DNA from: Flavobacterium coralii
GTDB taxonomy: Bacteria; Bacteroidota; Bacteroidia; Flavobacteriales; Flavobacteriaceae
Reading direction: 5' to 3'
DNA: 64,000 nucleotides
Assembly (NCBI RefSeq): GCF_019891545.1
Contig: NZ_JAHDIU010000003.1
Span: forward strand, 124,001 to 188,000
Of this stretch, positions 9,557 through 19,680 are shown piece by piece (within the stretch, counting starts at the first letter, position 1; each line of letters begins with the position of its first letter). Below the pieces are notes generated by a model. It did no database searches, was not told where the DNA came from, and saw only the letters and a list, made by a program, of their open reading frames with translations. A program made the position numbers and the translations under genes.

Positions 9557-10669
9557 ATGAAATATTCTAACAGAAAGCAGGCAATACTACTTTTAGCTGA
9601 CGGCACAATTTTTCACGGAAAATCTATAGGTATAGAGGGTACAACCTTTGGTGAGGTTTGTTATAATACCGGTATGACAGGCTATCAGGAAATTTTTACA
9701 GACCCTTCATACTTTGGGCAGATAATGGTTGCAAGTAATGCCCATATTGGCAACTACGGTACTAATGAAGAAGAAATTGAAGCCGATAAAGTGATGATAT
9801 CGGGGCTGGTTTGTAAAAACTTCAGCTTTAACCACTCGCGTACCAATTCAAATCATAGCCTTAAAGAGTATTTTGAGGCACATAACCTTGTAGCCATTTC
9901 TGATGTTGATACAAGAGCACTGGTAAGTTACATACGCGATAATGGCGCTATGAATGCCGCTATATCTACAGATGGCACGCCTGTTGAAGAACTGCGCAGG
10001 CAACTTGCAGAAGTGCCTGATATGAAAGGGCTGGAGCTTTCTTCAAAGGTTTCTACAAAAGAGCCTTACTTTATCGGTAACCCTGATGCTAAATATAAAA
10101 TATCCGCACTTGACCTTGGTATTAAAAAGAATATATTAAGGAACCTTGCCAAGCGGGACTGCTATATAAAAGTTTTCCCGTATGATGCAAGTTATGAAGA
10201 CCTTAAGAGTTTTAACCCTGATGGTTACTTCCTTTCTAATGGTCCAGGCGACCCTGCACCACTTGTTGTAGCGCAGGAAACGGCTAAGAAAATCCTTGAA
10301 AAAGATGAGCCGGTTTTCGGTATCTGCTTAGGGCACCAGGTGCTTGCACTTGCCAACGGCATCCCAACCTATAAAATGTTTAACGGGCACAGGGGCATAA
10401 ACCATCCTGTAAAAAATATACTTACAGGCGAGGGCGAAATTACCTCTCAAAACCACGGCTTTGCAGTTGTGCGTGAAGAGCTTGAAAAACACCCGGATTT
10501 TGAAATTACACACGAACATATTAATGATGGAACGGTAGCCGGTATGCGCATGAAGAACAAAAACTGTTTTTCTGTGCAATATCACCCGGAGGCCAGCCCG
10601 GGCCCTCACGATGCATCTTACCTGTTTGATATGTTTGTCAGCAATATAGAAAAAGCAAAAAATAAATAA
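9557..10669 (+). CDS. carA: Carbamoyl-phosphate synthase small (glutaminase) subunit
   Basis: A 370-residue CarA: an N-terminal CPSase small-chain domain (LLLADGTIFHGKSIGIEGTT; NTGMTGYQEIFTDPSYFGQI) and a class I glutamine amidotransferase domain with the catalytic Cys in FGICLGHQVL and His/Glu in QYHPEASPGP. It supplies ammonia from glutamine to CarB for pyrimidine and arginine synthesis. carB is not adjacent; the next gene is eno, so the two subunits are encoded apart. Confidence 0.97.
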   Translation: MKYSNRKQAILLLADGTIFHGKSIGIEGTTFGEVCYNTGMTGYQEIFTDPSYFGQIMVASNAHIGNYGTNEEEIEADKVMISGLVCKNFSFNHSRTNSNHSLKEYFEAHNLVAISDVDTRALVSYIRDNGAMNAAISTDGTPVEELRRQLAEVPDMKGLELSSKVSTKEPYFIGNPDAKYKISALDLGIKKNILRNLAKRDCYIKVFPYDASYEDLKSFNPDGYFLSNGPGDPAPLVVAQETAKKILEKDEPVFGICLGHQVLALANGIPTYKMFNGHRGINHPVKNILTGEGEITSQNHGFAVVREELEKHPDFEITHEHINDGTVAGMRMKNKNCFSVQYHPEASPGPHDASYLFDMFVSNIEKAKNK

Positions 10670-10735
10670 GGCCTACCTAAAACGTTTGCGTTTATAACTT
10701 TTTGTTTCTTAGCAGTTTTCGTATTTATAATTATA

Positions 10736-10743
10736 TAAATTTG
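10736..10743 (+). promoter_or_regulatory. Candidate -7 promoter box of eno
   Basis: TAAATTTG matches TAnnTTTG and lies 45 nt before the eno start in a 119-nt A/T-rich gap. No good TTG is found 17-23 nt upstream; confidence is therefore moderate. Confidence 0.45.
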
Positions 10744-10758
10744 TGTAAAACATAATAA

Positions 10759-12084
<1,326 letters not shown>

Positions 12085-12109
12085 TTTAACCCTTTTTCAG
12101 GTTATACAG

Positions 12110-12138
12110 GCACCCTGCTTATGCAGGGTGCTTTTTTT
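12110..12138 (+). terminator. Rho-independent terminator of eno
   Basis: GCACCCTGC (12110-12118), loop TTAT, and GCAGGGTGC (12123-12131) form a perfect 9-bp stem followed by seven T. It insulates eno from the LytTR-controlled promoter that begins immediately afterwards. Confidence 0.94.
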
Positions 12139-12144
12139 ATGGCA

Positions 12145-12210
12145 AATTCTAAATTAAAGCAGGCAAATTCTAAACAGTAAATTATAATTTGATAGTAAGT
12201 TATACTTTTG
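12145..12210 (+). promoter_or_regulatory. LytTR-type direct-repeat site and promoter of the kinase/regulator operon
   Basis: Two copies of AATTCTAA (12145-12152 and 12166-12173), each preceded by GGCA, repeat with a period of 21 nt. The -7 box TACTTTTG lies at 12203-12210, 29 nt after the second copy; the usual TTG -33 element is absent. Direct repeats two helical turns apart are the known binding geometry of LytTR regulators, and the operon downstream encodes one. The same arrangement with identical distances is found at 14974-15039. Binding by the encoded regulator is inference. Confidence 0.7.
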
Positions 12211-12231
12211 TTGTTGTATAACCTTTAGTGT

Positions 12232-14208
12232 ATGAAAACCTTAAAACTAATCCTGCTGGCTTTACTGTTGGTATGCGGCAGTATGCTGACTGCACAAACC
12301 AAAGTGCTGGACAGCCTTACTGATTTGCTTGCTAAAGCTGATACCGCTAAAGATAAGGCAGGGCTGATGAACCTTATAGCATCTGAATACACGGGCAATG
12401 ATCCTGATAAAATTAAACATTATGCCGAAAAAGCCCTTGCCATTGCCAAAAAGGGAAATATAAGGGCAGAGGAGGCCAACGCATTGCTGAATCTTGGTAA
12501 TGTAAGCATTATGATGAGTAACTATCCACAGGCGGTAAACAGGTTTACACAGGCTCAGGATATACTCGAAAAAATGCTTACCGAAACAGCATATGCATCT
12601 GACGCTAATATCAAAAACACGCTTGCCAGTATATACGGCAGCCTTGGAGTAGTTTTTAGTGAACAGAACAATTATGCAAGGGCGCTGGAATATTATTTTA
12701 AAGCCCTTAAAATATATAAAGCCGATAAGCAGGAATATATAGAGGCTGCCTTGTATAACAACATAGGTGTTGTTTATAAAAGCCATGAGGAATATGATAA
12801 AGCACTTACTTATTTTGAGAAAGCGCTTGCGTTGCAACAAAAGCTGAAAGACAGGTTTTCATCTTCCACTATGGCTAATATTGGGAATGTATATCTTGAA
12901 AAAGGGCAATATGATAAAGCTCTTAACTATTATAACGATGCGCTTGCCATGCTTACTAAGTATGAAGATAAGCGTGCACTTGCAGAATTGTATAATAATT
13001 TCGGGGACTACTACAGCAAAACAGGTAATATTAATAAAGCGGAAGAAAGTTATAAAAAAGCGCTTGCTATTTTTAATGAAGCAGGCGAGAAGTTCGGGGC
13101 ATCTGCATCGCTTAATTTATTGGGCGAGCTCTACCTGAAAAAGAAGAATGATAAACAGGCTTTAGATTATTTCAGCAAGTCTTCTGCCTATGCACAGGAG
13201 ATAGGCTCGCTTGAACACGTGCGGGACTCTGAAAAGAGCATCAGCAGCCTTTATGAAAAACAGGGCAATTTTAAAGAGGCGCTTGTTCATTATAAAAAAT
13301 ATACGGCAGCACAGGACAGTATTATTAATGCCGAGAACATCCGTACTATGGTCCGTGAAGAGATGAACTACGAAATGGAACGCCGCGAAGCCCTGCAAAA
13401 AAAGGAAAATGAAAAGCGGGAAGCCATCTACATAGAGCAGGAAAAGCGCCACCGCCAGCAAATGATATTTGCAGGGCTTATAGTTACTTTGCTTGTGGGG
13501 CTTGTTTTTGTTATTTACAACAGGCTTCAGCTTAAAAAGACGCTAACCCTGCAACGCGACCTGGCAGAATATGAGCAAAAAGCGCTGCACCTGCAAATGA
13601 ACCCGCATTTTGTTTTTAACTGCCTCGGCTCCATATCCAGTTTTATAGTACAGAACGGTACCGATTCTGCTATAAAGTACCTTTCAAAATTCAGTAAGCT
13701 GATGCGCCTTACATTAGAGTACAGCAAGGAATCACTTATCCCGATAGACAGCGAAATAGAGGGCTTGCAGAACTACCTTGAACTGGAGCAATTGCGCTTT
13801 AACAGGATGTTTGAGTTTACCATTACAAAAGACCCGGATATAGAAGATGATATGGCCATACCGCCGCTTTTGCTTCAGCCGTTTGTAGAAAATGCCATTA
13901 TACATGGAATTATCCCAAAAAAAGAAAAGGGTACTATTATGGTAGATTTCAGGCTGGTAAACAACAAGCTGGTTTGCACGGTAACGGATGATGGTATCGG
14001 TTTCAGCAAATCGAAGGAAATGAAAGAAAAATCGGTAACGGTACATAAATCGATGGCGTTAGAGATAACCCGCAAGAGGCTGGAAGTGATACAGGCATTT
14101 ACCTCTAAAACATCGCAGGTTGAGATTACAGAACTGCACAATGCTGCAGGAGAGCCGGCGGGAACCAAAATAGTATTAAATTTACCAATACAATATGCTT
14201 CAAACTGA
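12232..14208 (+). CDS. TPR-containing LytS-type sensor histidine kinase
   Basis: A 658-residue protein: signal peptide (1-21), a row of tetratricopeptide repeats (about 60-370) predicted in the periplasm, a charged coiled coil (about 375-405), one membrane segment (about 410-430), then a His_kinase domain with the phospho-acceptor motif LHLQMNPHFVFNCL (His459) and a GHKL ATPase part with PPLLLQPFVENAIIHG and DDGIGF. This is the architecture of Bacteroidota LytS/YehU-like kinases. The following LytTR gene overlaps or abuts it, so they form a cognate pair. The signal sensed by the TPR region is unknown. Confidence 0.93.
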   Translation: MKTLKLILLALLLVCGSMLTAQTKVLDSLTDLLAKADTAKDKAGLMNLIASEYTGNDPDKIKHYAEKALAIAKKGNIRAEEANALLNLGNVSIMMSNYPQAVNRFTQAQDILEKMLTETAYASDANIKNTLASIYGSLGVVFSEQNNYARALEYYFKALKIYKADKQEYIEAALYNNIGVVYKSHEEYDKALTYFEKALALQQKLKDRFSSSTMANIGNVYLEKGQYDKALNYYNDALAMLTKYEDKRALAELYNNFGDYYSKTGNINKAEESYKKALAIFNEAGEKFGASASLNLLGELYLKKKNDKQALDYFSKSSAYAQEIGSLEHVRDSEKSISSLYEKQGNFKEALVHYKKYTAAQDSIINAENIRTMVREEMNYEMERREALQKKENEKREAIYIEQEKRHRQQMIFAGLIVTLLVGLVFVIYNRLQLKKTLTLQRDLAEYEQKALHLQMNPHFVFNCLGSISSFIVQNGTDSAIKYLSKFSKLMRLTLEYSKESLIPIDSEIEGLQNYLELEQLRFNRMFEFTITKDPDIEDDMAIPPLLLQPFVENAIIHGIIPKKEKGTIMVDFRLVNNKLVCTVTDDGIGFSKSKEMKEKSVTVHKSMALEITRKRLEVIQAFTSKTSQVEITELHNAAGEPAGTKIVLNLPIQYASN

Positions 14209-14209
14209 T

Positions 14210-14971
14210 ATGATTACTGCACTGCTAATAGATGACGACAGCAACCTGAGGACAGGGATGAAAGGCCTTTTGGGTATGTATGCACCCGATATACATATTT
14301 TGGGTGAGGCAGACAGCGTGAAAACAGGTATTAATGCAATAGAGCACTACCAGCCAAACGTAATTTTTCTTGATATACAGCTTGGCGATGGTACCGGGTT
14401 TGATATACTGGAGCAGCTCGCGCAAAAGCGGGGCAGTATTAATGCCCATGTTGTTTTTATAACCGCACATGAACAGTATGCGGTTAAGGCATTCAGGTTT
14501 AGCGCGCTTGATTATCTTTTAAAGCCCGTAGATCCGGAAGATTTGCGAAAAGTAACAGAGAAGATTAAAAAAGTGGTTACAGGCAATGACAGCTTTGCCC
14601 ACATAGATTTATTGCTGGAAAACATAAGAAAGAAAGTAGATAAATTTAAAAGGATAGCGCTTTCTACAGCCGAGGGAATACACTTGTTTGAGGTAAGTGA
14701 TATTATCAGGCTTGAAAGCCAGGATAATTATACTAAGTTTTATATTAAAGACAACAAGCCTGTACTCATCTCGAAAACGCTTAAAGAGTATGAAGATTTA
14801 CTGAGCGAGCAGGGTTTTGAAAGGATACACCAGTCGCACCTTATTAACCTTGCCTACCTTAAATCATACATAAAAAAAGACGGTGGATATGCCGTAATGG
14901 CCGATAACAGCCACCTGCCTATTTCGCAGCGAAAAAAGGAAAGATTACAGGAATTGCTCCGCACGCTGTAA
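14210..14971 (+). CDS. LytTR-family response regulator
   Basis: A 253-residue protein from the ATG at 14210, 1 nt after the kinase stop; an earlier ATG at 14195 would overlap the kinase by 14 nt and add MLQTD. The receiver domain has the acidic pair IDDD, phospho-acceptor Asp55 in VIFLDIQL, and the Thr/Lys positions FITAHE and YLLKPVD. The C-terminal LytTR DNA-binding domain (about 150-250) contains RLESQDNYTKFY and ERIHQSHLINLAYLKSY. Candidate targets are its own operon promoter and the promoter just downstream, which share direct repeats. Confidence 0.94.
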   Translation: MITALLIDDDSNLRTGMKGLLGMYAPDIHILGEADSVKTGINAIEHYQPNVIFLDIQLGDGTGFDILEQLAQKRGSINAHVVFITAHEQYAVKAFRFSALDYLLKPVDPEDLRKVTEKIKKVVTGNDSFAHIDLLLENIRKKVDKFKRIALSTAEGIHLFEVSDIIRLESQDNYTKFYIKDNKPVLISKTLKEYEDLLSEQGFERIHQSHLINLAYLKSYIKKDGGYAVMADNSHLPISQRKKERLQELLRTL

Positions 14972-14973
14972 CG

Positions 14974-15039
14974 AATTCTAAATGAGGCTGGGCAAATTCT
15001 AAGTGAAAAAGCCTGTATACTTTAATTAGTATATTTTTG
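14974..15039 (+). promoter_or_regulatory. Second LytTR-type direct-repeat site and promoter
   Basis: AATTCTAA at 14974-14981 and 14995-15002 (period 21 nt, second copy preceded by GGCA) with the -7 box TATTTTTG at 15032-15039, again exactly 29 nt after the second copy. The first copy begins two nt after the response-regulator stop. The gene read from this promoter is the T9SS LRR protein at 15069. Identity of spacing with 12145-12210 while the intervening bases differ argues for functional constraint. Confidence 0.7.
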
Positions 15040-15068
15040 TGATACCACACGCTCAAAATAAATAAGTT

Positions 15069-17126
15069 ATGAAAAAATTACTACCCATTATAGTGTCACT
15101 GCTTATAAGTGCTGCTGCCGGGGCACAAATTGTAAACATACCCGATGCCGCTTTTAAATTAGTGTTGCTTTCGGCAACTGCTGATAATGATGTAGCACGT
15201 AACCTTGATAACGACCCCGCTGTTATTGACATAAATAATGATAATGAAATACAGGTTAGTGAAGCACTGAATATTTCAAGGCTTGATGTTAGCGCAGCGG
15301 GAATATATTCCCTTGAAGGTATAGAAGCCTTTATAAACCTTGACCACCTTGAGTGTGCGGATAATTATTTAGATACGCTGCCAATATCAGCCCTTATAAA
15401 CCTTGAGGAGCTTAATTGTGCCAATAATAATATTACTGACCTTGAGCTTAGCGGGCTTATTAATATTGCTGAACTGATTTGCGGCGGCAACCCTTTTACC
15501 ACGCTTGATGTATCTGAACAGGTTAACCTTGAAGTTATAGACTGTACAGCCGCTGTAATAACCGAGCTTGACCTTAGTAATAATCCGCTGCTGGTTAATT
15601 TTGTTATAAACGATTGTATATCTCTACAATATCTTAATATTAAAAACGGTACTATACTACCATCGCCAGAACTTTCAGGAATAAATAATACTCCACAGTT
15701 ATCATTTATATGCGTAGATGAGGGTGAGGCGGCCATACTTGAATTGTATTTTTCAGTTTACATGAGTACTTACTGTACATTTACTCCGGGTGGAGCATAT
15801 AATACTATAACAGGTACTGTAAAGTATGATGCCGGTAATGACGGGTGTGATGCATCTGACCTGCCGCAGCAGTTTGTAAAACTGAAATTATCAGACGGAC
15901 TGAATGAAGGTTGTGTGTTTACAAATGCAGCAGGGAATTATGATTTTTATACAGGCGCCGGTGATTATACTGTAGTACCTGAATTTGAAGATAATTACTT
16001 TACTGCAACACCGGCTTCGGCAAGTGTTAACTTCCCGATTGCAGATAATAGTGTCGCCACAGAAGATTTTTGTATTACAGCTAACGGCACAAGTGCTGAT
16101 ATAGAAGTGGTAATGGTACCTGTTATACCTGCACAACCGGGTTTTGATGCAGTTTACAAGATTGTGTACAGGAACAAGGGCAATACTGTACTCTCGGGCA
16201 CCGTAAATTGCCAGTGGGATCCGGCACCTTTTGAATTGATAAATTTAGTACCTAATGCAGATATAAGCATGCAGGGGGATTATACCTGGAACTTCTCGAA
16301 CCTGCAGCCGTTTGAGAACCGTGAAATACTAATGACGCTGAATGTAAATTCACCTTCAGATACCCCACCGGTTAATATTGATGATGAGCTTTTATTTACT
16401 GCTAATGCCGCAGTAACAGGCGATAGCTATCCCGGTGATAACAGCTTTGCCCTAAACCAAATTGTTGTAGGCTCTTTTGATCCGAACAACATAATATGCA
16501 TACAGGGTGAAACCGAGCCCGCAGATGCTATTGGCGAGTACCTTCATTATGTGGTGAATTTCGAGAATACAGGAACTGCGCCTGCAAGTTTTGTAGTGGT
16601 AAGGCATGATTTTAATGCAACAGATTTTGATGTAGCCTCGTTGCAAATGCTTAATAGTTCGCATGATGTTTCTGCAAGGATTGTTGGCAATACTGCCGAG
16701 TTTATTTTTCAGAACATCAACCTGCAGGCAGCAGGGCATGGCAATATATTATTCAGGGTTAGGACAAGGAGCAGTGTAATGGCAAACGAGATGGTTACTA
16801 ATAATGCTAAGATTTTCTTTGACTACAATTTGCCAATTGCAACCAATGATGCCAATACAACATTTGAGATATTAAGTAAAAATGACTTTGCGAAAGATGC
16901 TTCGGTTACTGTATATCCAAACCCGGTAATTAATACTGTTAACCTGTCGGCAGCAAGCACCATAACTTCTGTTCAGCTTTATGATATACAGGGCAGGCTG
17001 TTAGAGGTAAGCACTATAAATTCAGAAAATGCAGTAATAGATATCAGCAACAGGCAGTCGGGAGTTTACTTTATAAAGGTTATAACAGAAAAAGGAAGCA
17101 AGGTAGAAAAACTGGTTAAACAATAA
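15069..17126 (+). CDS. T9SS-secreted leucine-rich-repeat surface protein
   Basis: A 685-residue secreted protein. Signal peptide 1-19 (ending AAAGAQ); a short N-terminal segment with a Ca-loop-like INNDNEIQVSEAL; leucine-rich repeats with the pattern LxxLxCxxNxLxxLxxSxLxxLxxL (about 60-190); a prealbumin/SdrD-like beta domain (about 245-320); a conserved-repeat (DUF11-like) region (about 335-600); and a type A T9SS C-terminal domain beginning VYPNPVINTVNL and ending KVEKLVKQ. It is probably displayed on or released from the cell surface by T9SS. It lies behind a LytTR-type promoter directly after the regulator gene, so it is the likely output of that system. Confidence 0.85.
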   Translation: MKKLLPIIVSLLISAAAGAQIVNIPDAAFKLVLLSATADNDVARNLDNDPAVIDINNDNEIQVSEALNISRLDVSAAGIYSLEGIEAFINLDHLECADNYLDTLPISALINLEELNCANNNITDLELSGLINIAELICGGNPFTTLDVSEQVNLEVIDCTAAVITELDLSNNPLLVNFVINDCISLQYLNIKNGTILPSPELSGINNTPQLSFICVDEGEAAILELYFSVYMSTYCTFTPGGAYNTITGTVKYDAGNDGCDASDLPQQFVKLKLSDGLNEGCVFTNAAGNYDFYTGAGDYTVVPEFEDNYFTATPASASVNFPIADNSVATEDFCITANGTSADIEVVMVPVIPAQPGFDAVYKIVYRNKGNTVLSGTVNCQWDPAPFELINLVPNADISMQGDYTWNFSNLQPFENREILMTLNVNSPSDTPPVNIDDELLFTANAAVTGDSYPGDNSFALNQIVVGSFDPNNIICIQGETEPADAIGEYLHYVVNFENTGTAPASFVVVRHDFNATDFDVASLQMLNSSHDVSARIVGNTAEFIFQNINLQAAGHGNILFRVRTRSSVMANEMVTNNAKIFFDYNLPIATNDANTTFEILSKNDFAKDASVTVYPNPVINTVNLSAASTITSVQLYDIQGRLLEVSTINSENAVIDISNRQSGVYFIKVITEKGSKVEKLVKQ

Positions 17127-17223
17127 ATTTAAGAATTTTCAGATAATAAAAGGATGCTTTAAACAGTTATAGTATTGTTTTGTCACCTTTTAATCATTAT
17201 TTACTTTTTGTTTAGTTTCTGAT

Positions 17224-17257
17224 AAGTGCCACCGCTATGCGGTGGCACTTGCATTTT
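17224..17257 (+). terminator. Rho-independent terminator after the LRR protein
   Basis: AAGTGCCACCGC (17224-17235), loop TAT, and GCGGTGGCACTT (17239-17250) make a perfect 12-bp stem followed by GCATTTTT. It lies about 100 nt after the stop of the LRR gene and before the next promoter. Confidence 0.88.
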
Positions 17258-17338
17258 TAATGCATATTTATCACATTTTTTAAATTTAGCAAGTCTAGCT
17301 TTTGAGAATATACGATTTATCAACTGATAATGTAGTAA

Positions 17339-17371
17339 TTGTATATAATTAGCAGGCATTTTCTATATTTG
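17339..17371 (+). promoter_or_regulatory. Promoter of the amidinohydrolase operon
   Basis: TTG at 17339-17341, a 22-nt spacer and TATATTTG at 17364-17371 fit the Bacteroidota -33/-7 arrangement. The ATG of the first gene is 19 nt further on, leaving a very short leader. Confidence 0.6.
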
Positions 17372-17390
17372 CCGAAAAGCAAACAAATGT

Positions 17391-18305
17391 ATGTTACAAT
17401 TAAATGTAAAGAACGAGACTTCGCGTCTTCGTGCGGTTATACTGGGTACAGCCGTTAGCAATGGCCCCACACCCGAACCTCATGAAGCCTACGACCCTAA
17501 ATCATTAGAGCATATCCTTAAAGGCACTTATCCTACCGAAGAAAATATGGTAAAGGAAATGGAAGCACTCAATGATGTTTTCCTAAAATATGATGTTCAG
17601 GTATTCCGCCCTGAAATAATAGAAAACTATAACCAGATATTTAGCCGCGATATTGGCTTTGTGATAGATGATTACTTTATAAAAGCCAATATACTGCCCG
17701 ACAGGGAGCGCGAGCTTGATGCAATACAATATGTAATTGACAGGATAGAGCCTGCAAAAGTGGTTCGCCCGCCGGAAGAGGTGCATATAGAGGGTGGTGA
17801 TGTTATGCTGTGGGACGACCATATCTTCATCGGCACCTATAAAGGCAGCGATTACAAAGATTATATAACGGCGCGCACCAACATGCATGGCGTTAACTTT
17901 ATTAAAGAAATGTTCCCCAACAAAATTGTAAAGGAGTTCGATCTCGTAAAATCGAGGATTGAGCCAAGGGACAATGCACTTCACCTTGACTGCTGCTTTC
18001 AGCCGGTAGGTAAAGATAAAGGTGTAATTTACAAGAGTGGGTTTAGGGAAGAGGCAGATTATCTGTATCTTGTAAATCTTTTCGGGAAGGAAAACCTGTT
18101 CCATATCGAGCGTGAAGAAATGTATCACATGACCTCTAATTTCTTTTCTATAGATACAGATGTAGTGGTTATAGAAAAAAACTTTACAAGGCTTAAAAAC
18201 TGGTTGCTGGAGAAGGGCTTTACTGTTGAAGAGGTGCCTTATGCCGAAATATCAAAACAGGAAGGGCTGCTGCGTTGCTCTACACTGCCACTTATACGCG
18301 ATTAA
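17391..18305 (+). CDS. Arginine-deiminase/DDAH-family amidinohydrolase
   Basis: A 304-residue penteinfold enzyme of the guanidine-modifying superfamily (arginine deiminase, dimethylarginine dimethylaminohydrolase, amidinotransferase). Visible: TSRLRAVILGTA at the start, HIEGGDVMLWDDHIF (substrate-binding Glu/Asp), the catalytic His in NALHLDCCFQPV, and a C-terminal nucleophile Cys296 in GLLRCSTLPLIR. These enzymes hydrolyse or transfer the guanidino group of arginine derivatives; the exact substrate cannot be read from sequence. The following gene is a second enzyme of the same fold, and the two are probably co-transcribed. Confidence 0.85.
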   Translation: MLQLNVKNETSRLRAVILGTAVSNGPTPEPHEAYDPKSLEHILKGTYPTEENMVKEMEALNDVFLKYDVQVFRPEIIENYNQIFSRDIGFVIDDYFIKANILPDRERELDAIQYVIDRIEPAKVVRPPEEVHIEGGDVMLWDDHIFIGTYKGSDYKDYITARTNMHGVNFIKEMFPNKIVKEFDLVKSRIEPRDNALHLDCCFQPVGKDKGVIYKSGFREEADYLYLVNLFGKENLFHIEREEMYHMTSNFFSIDTDVVVIEKNFTRLKNWLLEKGFTVEEVPYAEISKQEGLLRCSTLPLIRD

Positions 18306-18315
18306 CTTTAACGAC

Positions 18316-19254
18316 ATGAAACAGACAACAAACACAATATTGATGATTCGCCCGGCTGCCTTCAGGATGAACGAGCAAACGGCTGTAAATAACTATTACC
18401 AAAGGGTACTGAACAACCTGATTGCAGATACGGTAAATGCTAAAGCACAGCAGGAGTTTGATGCCTTTGTAGAAAAGCTCCGCTCGGTTGGTGTTAATGT
18501 GCTTGTAGTGCAGGATACGCTTGACCCAGATACACCCGATTCGGTTTTTCCGAATAACTGGGTGTCTTTCCACGATAACGGAGATGTGGCACTGTATCCT
18601 ATGTTTGCCGAGAACCGCCGCCATGAGCGCCGTGAGGACATATTAGACATGCTGGAAGATGAAGGCTTTAAAATAGAGAACATAGTTGATTATACTTCTG
18701 CTGAAGAAGATGGCTTCTTTTTAGAGGGGACAGGCAGTATAGTACTTGACAGGGTAAACCAAAAGGCATACTGCGCACTTTCGCCACGGGCCGATGAAGA
18801 GCTCTTTATTGAGTACTGTGAAGACTTTGAGCTTAACCCGATAATATTTGAGGCTTTTCATGATGTAAACGGCGAGCGCAGGCATATATACCACACCAAT
18901 GTTATGATGTGCATAGGCGATACCTTTGCGGTTATATGCGCTGATTGCATAGATGATAAAAAGGAGCGCAAAATGGTACTTTCCAGTCTTAAGGAAGATG
19001 GTAAGGAAATAATCCTACTAACTGAAGAGCAGCTGAACCACTTTGCAGGGAATATGCTGCAGGTTACTGGCGCAGGCGGAAAAACCTATCTTGTGATGAG
19101 TGATTCGGCTTATAATAGCCTTACAAAAGACCAGGTTGCCAGGATTACTAAACATACAGAAATACTTTCTGCAAACCTTGATACCATAGAAGCTTGTGGC
19201 GGCGGCAGTGCACGCTGCATGATGGCAGAGGTATTCCTGCAAAAAGAAGAGTAG
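18316..19254 (+). CDS. ctlX: CtlX-like citrulline/arginine-type amidinohydrolase
   Basis: A 312-residue protein matching the CtlX group of arginine-deiminase-related hydrolases: ILMIRPAAFRMNEQTAVNNYYQ (start region), TPDSVFPNNWVSFHDNGDVALYPM, GTGSIVLDR, and the catalytic Cys301 in ACGGGSARCMMAEVF. The ATG at 18316 is chosen; an upstream in-frame start would lie inside the previous gene. It follows the first amidinohydrolase by 10 nt and ends exactly where the Rrf2 gene begins (stop TAG, next base ATG), so the three form one operon. Citrulline use is known for the family; the role here is inferred. Confidence 0.82.
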   Translation: MKQTTNTILMIRPAAFRMNEQTAVNNYYQRVLNNLIADTVNAKAQQEFDAFVEKLRSVGVNVLVVQDTLDPDTPDSVFPNNWVSFHDNGDVALYPMFAENRRHERREDILDMLEDEGFKIENIVDYTSAEEDGFFLEGTGSIVLDRVNQKAYCALSPRADEELFIEYCEDFELNPIIFEAFHDVNGERRHIYHTNVMMCIGDTFAVICADCIDDKKERKMVLSSLKEDGKEIILLTEEQLNHFAGNMLQVTGAGGKTYLVMSDSAYNSLTKDQVARITKHTEILSANLDTIEACGGGSARCMMAEVFLQKEE

Positions 19255-19668
19255 ATGCTTTCAAAAAAAACGAAATACGGATTAAAGGCCCTTGTTTATA
19301 TTGCCAAGCAGGCAGACAATGGGCCTGTCCTTATTTCTGATATTTCAGAAAAAGAAACTATACCTAAAAAATTTCTTGAAGCCATTTTGCTTGACTTAAA
19401 GAAATTCGGCATACTGGGTTCCAAAAAAGGTAAGGGTGGGGGTTACTATCTTTTAAAAGACCCGAAGGAAATCACTATGGCAACATTAATAAGGGTTTTA
19501 GACGGGCCAATAGCAATGCTGCCCTGCGTAAGCCTTAATTTTTATGAGCGTTGCGAAGATTGCCCCAATGAAGAATTATGTTCATTACACCACTTTATGG
19601 CACAGGTTAGGGACAACACACTTAACCTGCTTCAGCAAAAATCGTTATACGATTTAACACTGCTTTAA
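19255..19668 (+). CDS. Rrf2-family transcriptional regulator
   Basis: A 137-residue Rrf2 protein: winged helix with LSKKTKYGLKALVYIAKQ and recognition region ETIPKKFLEAILLDLKKFGIL, wing KKGKGGGYYLL, and a C-terminal segment with Cys residues (LPCVSLNFYERCEDCPNEELC) that could bind an Fe-S cluster, as in IscR-like members. The next gene is an APS reductase whose promoter carries a perfect palindrome, so a sulfur-responsive (CymR/CysR-like) role is likely but inferred. No gap from the preceding gene. Confidence 0.88.
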   Translation: MLSKKTKYGLKALVYIAKQADNGPVLISDISEKETIPKKFLEAILLDLKKFGILGSKKGKGGGYYLLKDPKEITMATLIRVLDGPIAMLPCVSLNFYERCEDCPNEELCSLHHFMAQVRDNTLNLLQQKSLYDLTLL

Positions 19669-19680
19669 AAAATTTTTCTC

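Noticed and set aside
12262-12840. A 192-residue minus-strand open frame
   Set aside because: Antisense to the TPR part of the kinase gene; composition is that of a reversed repeat region.
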